From: Xanthobacteraceae bacterium
Lineage (GTDB): Bacteria; Pseudomonadota; Alphaproteobacteria; Rhizobiales; Xanthobacteraceae
NCBI GenBank assembly: GCA_019746135.1
Contig: JAIESI010000338.1
Location: 1 to 34,404 of the forward strand
DNA: 34,404 nt
Direction of reading: 5' to 3'
Shown here: piece after piece, positions 7,701-13,049 of the stretch
How the letters are laid out: each line of letters starts with the position of its first letter
Position numbering within the stretch: the first letter of the stretch is position 1
Notes under the pieces: generated by a model
Seen by the model: the letters and a program-made list of their open reading frames with translations, nothing else
What the model was told of the DNA's origin: nothing
The model's database searches: none
Translations under genes and position numbers: made by a program

Positions 7701-8372
7701 TTGCCAGCCTTCATGTCGTTCCGGGATATCGGCTTGTTCCTGCGCAGCGCGCGCACCGATGCCAGGCTCGAGCGGCTGCGGCCAGCGCTCGGTGCGGCGG
7801 GCGCGCTCGAGGCCATCTATGCCGCCGACCCGGACCCTTGGGCGTCCGCCTCGCATCGCTATCGTTACCAGCACCGGAAGTATGAGGTGTTGGCGTCGCT
7901 GCTGCCGCCGCGGCGCTTCCGGCAGGTCCTCGACGTCGGCTGCGGGCTCGGGCTGTTGTCGCGCCATCTTGCCGCCCGCGCGGAGGCGGTGCTGGGCATC
8001 GACGTCGCCCCCACGGCCATAGCGCGCGCCCGCGGCCTGCATGCGGACCGGCCGAACCTGCGGTTCGAGGCGCACGATCTGCTCGAGCTGCCGCGGTCCT
8101 TCGCCGGCACATTCGACCTCGTGGCCGTGGCCGATGTTCTCTACTACATCTCGCCGCTGGACGACGCGCGGTTGCGGGCTCTGGCCGAGCGCATCGCCGA
8201 TCTCCTCGCGCCGGGCGGTATCTGTCTCCTGGCCAACCACTACTTCTTCGGCGCGGACCGCGACTCGCGGCGCTCTCGCCGGATTCACCGCGCTTTTGCC
8301 CGCTCGTCGCGCCTCGCCGTGCTCGCGGAGCACCGGCGGCCGTTCTACCTGGTGGCGCTGTTGCAGCGCTGA
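7701..8372 (+). CDS. NodS-like SAM-dependent methyltransferase
   Basis: This gene follows the previous methyltransferase by 6 bases. TTG at 7701 has GGAG at a usable distance. ATG at 7713 is the alternative but has no ribosome site. The product has about 220 residues. An N-terminal DPWASASHRYRYQHRKYE segment resembles the start of NodS-type N-methyltransferases. SAM motif I is VLDVGCGLGLLSRHLA, then GIDVAPTAIARAR, LVAVADVLYYI and LLAPGGICLLANHYF. NodS methylates the deacetylated amino sugar of Nod factor precursors. No nodA/B/C or nod box is seen here, so the role is better given as methylation of an unknown sugar or amine. It is the last gene of the glycosyltransferase-methyltransferase cluster. 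Confidence 0.82.
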   Translation: MPAFMSFRDIGLFLRSARTDARLERLRPALGAAGALEAIYAADPDPWASASHRYRYQHRKYEVLASLLPPRRFRQVLDVGCGLGLLSRHLAARAEAVLGIDVAPTAIARARGLHADRPNLRFEAHDLLELPRSFAGTFDLVAVADVLYYISPLDDARLRALAERIADLLAPGGICLLANHYFFGADRDSRRSRRIHRAFARSSRLAVLAEHRRPFYLVALLQR

Positions 8373-8542
8373 CCAGGAGTCCGCGACCGGGGGCAACCGG
8401 CATAGGCGGTCGATGCTTGTTCACGGATCGCTCGATCGACACACCGGCTCGCCGAGGCGCGAGTCCAAAGAAGCCGTCGTGCGAGCTTCGGGGCTGGACT
8501 CCAGGTTGACCGCACGGGTGTTTGCCGTGACAATTCCTCAAA

Positions 8543-8565
8543 GCCGCCTCCGGCAGGAAGGCGGC
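8543..8565 (+). promoter_or_regulatory. hairpin directly upstream of the Bug gene ribosome site
   Basis: GCCGCCT (8543-8549) pairs with AGGCGGC (8559-8565) around CCGGCAGGA. The stem ends at the base before the purine-rich ribosome site GAGGGAGGAAG (8566-8576). It may stabilise the leader or influence initiation. No known riboswitch pattern is recognised. Confidence 0.35.
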
Positions 8566-8578
8566 GAGGGAGGAAGTC

Positions 8579-9571
8579 ATGCGCCGCTTGGCCACTGCAC
8601 TTCTGTTGACGCTGCTCGGGTGCACGGCGGCGCGCGCCCAGGACACGGTCAAGATCGTGGTGCCGTTTGCGGCCGGCGGGCCGGTCGATGCGATGGCGCG
8701 GCTGCTTGCGCAGGAGATGCAGGGGCCGCTCGGCACCGGCATCGTGGTCGAGAACCGCGCCGGCGGCGGCGGGGTGATCGCGGCGGATTCGGTGGCGCGG
8801 GCGCCGGCCGACGGCAAGACGCTGCTGATGGGCAGCCAGGGCGCGCATGTCATCACCGCGGTGCTGCAGCCGCACGTCAAATACGATCCGGTGAAGTCGT
8901 TCGATCCCATCGGCATGGTCGGCGCGTCGCCGACGCTGCTGGTCGCCAACCCGCAGCTTCCGTTCAAGGACTTCAAGGATCTCGTCGCGCTCGCGAAATC
9001 GCGCAACCTCAGCTATGCGTCGGCCGGGCCCGGCACGACGATGCATATCGCGGGCGAACTCATCAACACCGGGGCCGGCATCAAGATCGCGCACGTGCCG
9101 TATCGCGGGGTCGCGCCCGCGCTTCCGGATCTCATCGCCGGCCGGCTCGACGTCATTCCCGCGGATGCGCCGGTGCTGCTGCCGCTGGTGCAGGCCAACC
9201 AGGTCCGGCCGGTCGTCGTGCTCGGCGTCAAGCGCCTCGCGGGGCTGCCGGACACCCCGAGCGCGGTCGAGCTTGGTTACACCGAGATGGTGATGGAGAA
9301 CTGGTACGGCCTGGTTGCGCCGGCGGGGCTTCCGCCGGATGTGGCGAAGAAGCTCGAAGACGCCATGCTGACCGCGATCAGGTCTGCAGCGATCCAGGAG
9401 CATATGCGCAAGGGCGAGATTTCCGGCACGCTGAACGCCAAGGAGTTCGGCGCGCGCATCGCCAGCGACGTGGCGCGCTGGCGGCCGACGCTGCCGAAGC
9501 TCGGCATCACCGCGCAGGATGCGCCGGCACCGGCGGCTCCTGCACCGGCCAGTCCTGCCGCACCCCGCTGA
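8579..9571 (+). CDS. Bug-family (TctC-like) periplasmic solute-binding protein
   Basis: A strong GAGGGAGGAAG ribosome site precedes the ATG. The 330-residue product has a signal peptide (about 1-21, LATALLLTLLGCTAARAQ). Then come typical Bug motifs: IVVPFAAGGPVDAMAR at the start of domain 1, VVENRAGGGGVIAADSVARA, and YASAGPGTTMHIAGELI with the ligand-loop Gly-Pro-Gly. HVPYRGVAPALPDLIAGRLD and LPDTPSAVELGY follow, then WYGLVAPAGLPPDV. The C-terminus ends in a low-complexity Ala/Pro tail (APAPAAPAPASPAAPR), which is unusual. Bug proteins bind carboxylates, amides or aromatic acids for tripartite tricarboxylate transporters. No tctA/tctB membrane genes are nearby, so it is an orphan, as is common in this order. 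The ligand cannot be told. Confidence 0.93.
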   Translation: MRRLATALLLTLLGCTAARAQDTVKIVVPFAAGGPVDAMARLLAQEMQGPLGTGIVVENRAGGGGVIAADSVARAPADGKTLLMGSQGAHVITAVLQPHVKYDPVKSFDPIGMVGASPTLLVANPQLPFKDFKDLVALAKSRNLSYASAGPGTTMHIAGELINTGAGIKIAHVPYRGVAPALPDLIAGRLDVIPADAPVLLPLVQANQVRPVVVLGVKRLAGLPDTPSAVELGYTEMVMENWYGLVAPAGLPPDVAKKLEDAMLTAIRSAAIQEHMRKGEISGTLNAKEFGARIASDVARWRPTLPKLGITAQDAPAPAAPAPASPAAPR

Positions 9572-9740
9572 GCGCCGGGACTTTCTCCTGCGACGCCGGC
9601 GGTCCTGGTCGTGCACTTGACACATTCCTAAAAGAACAGACCAGAAACACAACTTCGGTTGCCGTCATGGGCGGACCGGAGATGAAGCAAGCGATGCGCG
9701 AGCGCGGGAGACCATGGCCCCGCTCGCGATGTCTCTCTGG

Positions 9741-9801
9741 TGGAGCGCCGGGAGGCGCCGCCCCCTGCGTCACTGGGGGGCGCGCGCCTCCCGGCGCTCC
9801 A
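9741..9801. repeat. 61-bp near-perfect palindrome
   Basis: Arm TGGAGCGCCGGGAGGCGC (9741-9758) is exactly complementary to 9784-9801. The stem continues as CGCCCCC pairing with GGGGGCG after a one-base bulge, leaving a short loop around TGCGTCACT. Outside it, GTCTC (9731-9735) can pair with GAGAC further right. The structure would be extremely stable as RNA or as a cruciform. Confidence 0.85.
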
Positions 9802-9896
9802 TTCCCTCGTTTCGAGGGAGACGGAAAAAGGGGAAAGGGCGAGCCCGGCAGCCCGAAAAGTGAAGTCGCCGGGACGGCGGAGCGTTGCCTTGCGTG

Positions 9897-9925
9897 CCCG
9901 GCGTGGCTCGCAGAGCGAAGCCGGG
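9897..9925. repeat. small two-step hairpin
   Basis: CCCGGC (9897-9902) pairs with GCCGGG (9920-9925), and inside it GCTC (9906-9909) pairs with GAGC (9913-9916), separated by 3-base internal loops. It is probably one unit of the surrounding repeat mosaic. Confidence 0.55.
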
Positions 9926-10054
9926 GCGCGCCGGATCTCGCCACCAGCGCGTTCACGCGCGGCCGGCAGCGCGTGTACGCGCGTCTTTGACGCGCTATGG
10001 CGAGCGAAGGCGGCGCTACGCGGGCTGTTTGAAAAGTGAACCGGTAACGGCTTG

Positions 10055-10128
10055 CCCACCGTAGCTCGCGCAGCGAGCGAAGGGCGGGATACGAACCTGC
10101 CTTCGCTCGCACGGCGAGTGAAGGTGGG
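10055..10128. repeat. imperfect 33-bp inverted repeat
   Basis: The left arm 10055-10088 begins CCCACC and contains GCGAGCGAAGG. It is largely complementary to 10096-10128, which begins CCTGCCTTCGCTCGC and ends GGTGGG. The loop is about 7 bases (ATACGAA). A further small hairpin, TGGGT/ACCCA, overlaps its right end. Confidence 0.65.
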
Positions 10129-10202
10129 TCGCTCACCCATGGCCCGAAATGCCGGTGCGGCGGCAAACCAGGACAAGCAAGATTCGCCATCGGCTTAGAG
10201 CG

Positions 10203-10220
10203 GTGTATTATAATGTACAC
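10203..10220 (+). promoter_or_regulatory. promoter -10 box inside a palindromic operator of the TA module
   Basis: GTGTA (10203-10207) and TACAC (10216-10220) are complementary half-sites separated by 8 bases, and between them lies a perfect TATAAT (10209-10214). The site is 24 bases before the antitoxin ATG. This fits autorepression by a ribbon-helix-helix antitoxin binding over the -10 box. No clear -35 hexamer is seen. Confidence 0.6.
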
Positions 10221-10243
10221 AATCGATTGCTTCAGGAGTTGCA

Positions 10244-10516
10244 ATGCCGTCAAGCACCTTCACTGTGCGCGTCGATACCGCGGTCAAGAAGCGGCTGGAG
10301 AAGCTTGCCAAGAGCACCGGCCGTAGCCGCTCGTTCCTGACCGCCGAGGCGATCAGTGAATATGTCGATGCCAACGAGTGGCAGGTCGCAGGTGTCAAAC
10401 GCGCTATAGAGTCGATGGACCGCGGCGAGGGCATCAGTCACGATCAGGTTGTGAAGTGGGTGCGCTCCTGGGGCAATGACAAGGAAGAGCCGCGGCCGAA
10501 GCGCGCGAGGCCATGA
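10244..10516 (+). CDS. ribbon-helix-helix antitoxin of a ParDE/RelBE-type module
   Basis: A CAGGAG ribosome site lies about 6 bases before the ATG. The 90-residue protein begins with STFTVRVDTAVKKRLEKLAK, the beta strand and first helix of a CopG/MetJ-Arc fold. The second helix follows, TGRSRSFLTAEAISEYVDAN. The C-terminal half (EWQVAGVKRAIESMDRGEGI and SHDQVVKWVRSWG) is the usual toxin-wrapping segment of antitoxins paired with ParE-like toxins. It should neutralise the toxin and repress its own promoter through the palindrome at 10203-10220. Its stop overlaps the toxin start (ATGA at 10513). It is intact, unlike its partner. Confidence 0.9.
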   Translation: MPSSTFTVRVDTAVKKRLEKLAKSTGRSRSFLTAEAISEYVDANEWQVAGVKRAIESMDRGEGISHDQVVKWVRSWGNDKEEPRPKRARP

Positions 10517-10800
10517 TCGTCCAGTGGTCGCCTGAGGCTGTCGACGATCTCGCGTCCCTGCGAGCTTATATTGCCGAGGACAACCCAGCCGCAGCGAAGC
10601 GGATCGTGCTTCAGATCATCCGCAACGTCGATTAGCTTCTCTCCGGCCAGCCGGAGATGGGGAGGCCGGGCCGCGTGCCTGGAACGCGCGAACTCGTGGT
10701 TCCGCGCACGCCTGACATCGTTCCGTATCGCGTACGGGATAGTCGTATTCAGGTCCTGCGCGTCTATCATGCGGCGCGGCGCTGGCCAGAGCGGTTTTGA
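10513..10800 (+). pseudogene. ParE/RelE-superfamily toxin, interrupted by an amber codon
   Basis: The ATG at 10513 overlaps the antitoxin stop. Ninety-six codons run to TGA 10798-10800 with one in-frame TAG at 10633-10635 (codon 41). Before it: MIVQWSPEAVDDLASLRAYI, then EDNPAAAKRIVLQIIRNVD. After it: LLSGQPEMGRPGRVPGTREL, VVPRTPDIVPYRVRDSRIQV and LRVYHAARRWPERF. This is a complete ParE-type toxin with the usual GRPGR and RVYHAARRWP motifs. Family members tend to have Gln or another polar residue at the stop position, so CAG-to-TAG is a likely change. As read, only 40 residues are made and the toxin should be inactive. ParE toxins act on gyrase and RelE toxins on ribosome-bound mRNA. Which applies is not shown by sequence. 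Confidence 0.9.
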
Positions 10801-10814
10801 TTCAGGACCTGCGT

Positions 10815-11420
10815 TCAGCGCCTCACGAGCGTGCCCTTGCCGTGCCAGCGCACCGCGTCCTCGAGCCGGTCGTCGCCCCAGAAGATCTCGCCGCCGGTGA
10901 CGAAGGTCGGTGCGCCGAAGATGCCGAGGCTTTTGGCTTCCGCGGTCGCGGCCGCATAGGCGCGGCCGGTCTCGTCCGATTGGGCCAGCGCCAGCACCCG
11001 CGCGGGATCCTGTCCGACTTCCTTCAGGCTGGCCGAGACGTTCGGCTCGCAGCCCGCCTCCTCGCAAAGTCCGAACCAGCGGGCGTAGGTCGCGCGCACA
11101 TAGTCCTCGCACCAGCCTTCGGCCGCGCCGACCACGGCGATGCGGTTGGCAAGGTCGAAGTTCTGGAGCGGGTAGGGCGGGCGCCTGGGAAAGTCGCAGA
11201 GCGAGCCCGCGGCGCGGCGCTCGATGTCGCGCCACATGTAGGCGAGCTTTGCGGGCTTGCGCGACGGGATGTTGTCCATCTCGATCATGATCGCGCGCAC
11301 GCTGAACGGCCGCCAGCGGAACGTGATGCCGTGCAGATCCTCGAAGCGGTCGATCCGCATCACCGAGAGGTAGGTGTAGGGGCTCCCGATCGAGAACCAG
11401 AAATCGATGGGAGACGTCAT
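10815..11420 (-). CDS. 2-hydroxychromene-2-carboxylate isomerase family protein (DsbA-like fold)
   Basis: The gene is convergent with the toxin (14-base gap). GGAGGAAGGA precedes the ATG. The 201-residue product opens with IDFWFSIGSPYTYLSVMRID, the beta strand and glutathione-binding Ser-Pro motif of the kappa-GST/HCCA isomerase family. RWRPFSVRAIM follows, then the helical insert with YMWRDIERRAAG. GIFGAPTFVTGGEIFWGDDRL near the C-terminus is the cis-Pro loop and the family's W/GxDRL ending. Characterised members isomerise 2-hydroxychromene-2-carboxylate in naphthalene breakdown using glutathione. No aromatic degradation genes are nearby, so the substrate is open. No signal peptide is present, so it is cytosolic. 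Confidence 0.9.
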   Translation of the reverse strand: MTSPIDFWFSIGSPYTYLSVMRIDRFEDLHGITFRWRPFSVRAIMIEMDNIPSRKPAKLAYMWRDIERRAAGSLCDFPRRPPYPLQNFDLANRIAVVGAAEGWCEDYVRATYARWFGLCEEAGCEPNVSASLKEVGQDPARVLALAQSDETGRAYAAATAEAKSLGIFGAPTFVTGGEIFWGDDRLEDAVRWHGKGTLVRR

Positions 11421-11667
11421 TCCTTCCTCCGGCGTGGAACTGGGCGTTGACCTCGACTATTCACAAGTTATCAAACGCTGTTTCCCGGCCCCTCGACAAG
11501 CGGGCGCGCCGCGATAAACTTGATCCGCTCGGGTGAGCACGCGGGCAAAGAGCGGGGTGCAGAGCGCAAGCCCCGCCGCGCAGCCCCATGACGCGCCTCT
11601 GACTTGTGCCACCCGAGCACCAGCTTTCAAGCCGCTGCCAAGTGAATGCGCCGTTGCGCCGTTCCGT

Positions 11668-12219
11668 TCAGGCGCGGAAGACGTCGGCGATGGCCAGCTC
11701 GATGCCGGGCGGATCGAGCCGCAGCGAGCCTTGGCCCATGATCTTCGTCGCGATCGCATCGCCGGTATCCCGGCGATGGTGAATAACGATGCGCTGGTCG
11801 AGATCGACGATCAAGTAGTGGTGCACGCTCGCGATCCGGAAATAGCCTGCGAGCTTGGCCGATGCATCGATGTGGCGCGTGGTCGGCGAAAGCACCTCCA
11901 CCACAATCATCGGGTTCGGCACTTCGATGGCAGAACCGGCGAGCTCGGGACCGCAATACACCAGGGCATCCGGCTCGTGCGCCGTATGGGCATCAATGCG
12001 CACCGTCATCCCATCCGGCAACATATGGCAAGGGATGCGTGCCCGTCTGATCCCTTCAGTCAATGCCGTCTGCACCGCAAATTTAATCTTTGCATGCTCG
12101 GCCCGCTCCGGCGTCATTGCATAGACGAGGCCGCCGAAAAGTTCGAACCGCCCCTCCTGGCGTTCGGCCCAGGCAAGGTATTCATCGACAGTCATCTTGT
12201 GCTTCGGGAGCGCAGTCAT
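11668..12219 (-). CDS. Uma2 family protein (DUF820, PD-(D/E)XK fold)
   Basis: This 183-residue protein starts MTALPKHKMTVDEYLAWAER, followed by RFELFGGLVYAMTPERAEHA. The nuclease-like core is visible as HEPDALVYCG (Asp84), PMIVVEVLSPTT (Glu108) and the Lys122-Tyr126 pair in ASAKLAGYFRIAS, then HHYLIVDLDQ. Uma2 proteins have the restriction-endonuclease fold and all core residues are present, but their biological role is not established. They are very common in cyanobacteria and also occur singly in rhizobia. It is transcribed away from the DUF3024 gene. The 247-base gap to the isomerase gene (11421-11667) contains no gene that I can see. Confidence 0.88.
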   Translation of the reverse strand: MTALPKHKMTVDEYLAWAERQEGRFELFGGLVYAMTPERAEHAKIKFAVQTALTEGIRRARIPCHMLPDGMTVRIDAHTAHEPDALVYCGPELAGSAIEVPNPMIVVEVLSPTTRHIDASAKLAGYFRIASVHHYLIVDLDQRIVIHHRRDTGDAIATKIMGQGSLRLDPPGIELAIADVFRA

Positions 12220-12369
12220 GGCGCTAGTCTATCATTGCATAACCTTGCCGCAAACAAATCGGCCGCGGGATCGCCGGACAGACGGACCGCGGTCTGGCTG
12301 CCAGCGCGCCATTCCCGGTTGAACACAAAGCGCATAAGCTGGAGACCTTCACGTCGGAGCCGAGCGATC

Positions 12370-12717
12370 GTGGCGTTCACCGAGCTTGAAAGGAAAAGAT
12401 GCGAGAAGGCCGCGGCTCGGTTCATCGAACAGCGGCGTCCGCCGCCACGTATTCGAGCAAAACTCGACATAGCGTTTCGTGTGCAAGGACAAAGCATTGA
12501 AATCTTCTCCGTTCGTCCCCATTGGCAAGACAAGAGCAAGATCGCGGAAGAGCCCATCGCCAAGGCCACGTACAACAGGAAGAAGAAAGTCTGGAAGGTG
12601 TTCTGGCAGAGGGCCGATCTCAAGTGGCACCCGTATCAGCCTCATCCCGAGGCGCGCACGATCGAAGACTTTCTGACAATCGTCGACGACGATGAGTACT
12701 GCTGCTTTTTCGGATAG
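12370..12717 (+). CDS. DUF3024 family protein
   Basis: The frame is open far upstream, but family-like sequence starts at GTG 12370, giving 115 residues: MAFTELERKRCEKAAARFIE, RRPPPRIRAKLDIAFRVQGQ, IEIFSVRPHW, KATYNRKKKVWKVFWQRADL and KWHPYQPHPEARTIEDFL, ending DDDEYCCFFG. The basic middle, the three Trp residues around VWKVFWQRADLKW and the terminal EYCCFFG are the hallmarks I associate with DUF3024. The function is unknown. The upstream ribosome site is weak (CGGAG 11 bases away). Its promoter must lie in the 150-base gap from the divergent Uma2 gene. Confidence 0.82.
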   Translation: MAFTELERKRCEKAAARFIEQRRPPPRIRAKLDIAFRVQGQSIEIFSVRPHWQDKSKIAEEPIAKATYNRKKKVWKVFWQRADLKWHPYQPHPEARTIEDFLTIVDDDEYCCFFG

Positions 12718-12794
12718 TGTGGAGACAGGCTGAAGGACCACCTCGTCATCCAATAGATAGCCGCCGAGCCATCGGCTTGCGGCGTCGTTGCGCT

Positions 12795-13031
12795 CTACTT
12801 CCCGATCGCCTTGCGCAGCGCGTCGTTGATGCGATCCTGCCAGCCCGGACCGTCTTGCTGGAAATGGTCAAGGACCTCGCGGTCGAGCCGGATCGACACC
12901 ATCTCCTTGACGTTGGGAACCTTCGGCCGCTCCGGCGGCAGGTCTGCCGGCTTGGTCGTGACCTTCTTGAAGGCCGCCTCCGCGGCTTCGCGTGAGGTGA
13001 GCGGGCCTCGTTTCGGTTTGTCGAAAGGCAT
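12795..13031 (-). CDS. orphan BrnA-type antitoxin
   Basis: This 78-residue protein starts 18 bases after the end of parE and is probably co-transcribed with it. Its N-terminal half is basic and disordered (MPFDKPKRGPLTSREAAEAA). The C-terminal half is a ribbon-helix-helix: KEMVSIRLDREVLDHFQQDG, then PGWQDRINDALRKAIGK, with the G.G(W/Y)Q.RIN..LR pattern of BrnA. In BrnTA modules the toxin BrnT normally lies just upstream of brnA. Here that place is taken by parE and no BrnT-like frame is seen on either side. It may be a solitary antitoxin remnant, a regulator, or an antitoxin acting in trans. Confidence 0.85.
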   Translation of the reverse strand: MPFDKPKRGPLTSREAAEAAFKKVTTKPADLPPERPKVPNVKEMVSIRLDREVLDHFQQDGPGWQDRINDALRKAIGK

Positions 13032-13049
13032 CGGTGCTTGTCTCGTTGA

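Larger units (their letters stand above)
9572..10202. other. 630-bp non-coding region built of large palindromes
   Basis: No credible gene is present. Long frames on both strands read as Arg/Pro/Ser/Ala-rich low-complexity sequence and mirror each other across palindromes. Three strong inverted repeats are listed separately (9741-9801, 9897-9925, 10055-10128). The word GAAAAGTGAA also occurs twice (about 9855-9864 and 10031-10040). This fits a mosaic of dispersed intergenic repeats between the Bug gene and the toxin-antitoxin module. Confidence 0.6.

Noticed and set aside
7701..8372. Nodulation locus suggested by the NodS-like gene
   Set aside because: No nodA, nodB, nodC, nodD or nod box sequence is found. 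The NodS resemblance alone does not support a symbiosis region.
9507..10253. Long minus-strand open frame of 248 codons across the palindromic region
   Set aside because: Its product is Arg/Pro/Ser/Ala-rich low-complexity sequence, no ribosome site is seen, and other frames through the same palindromes are equally long. It is a by-product of GC-rich repeats.
11533..12369. Extension of the DUF3024 frame to a start at 11533
   Set aside because: The added 279 codons lie opposite the well-supported Uma2 gene. Family-like sequence begins only at GTG 12370.
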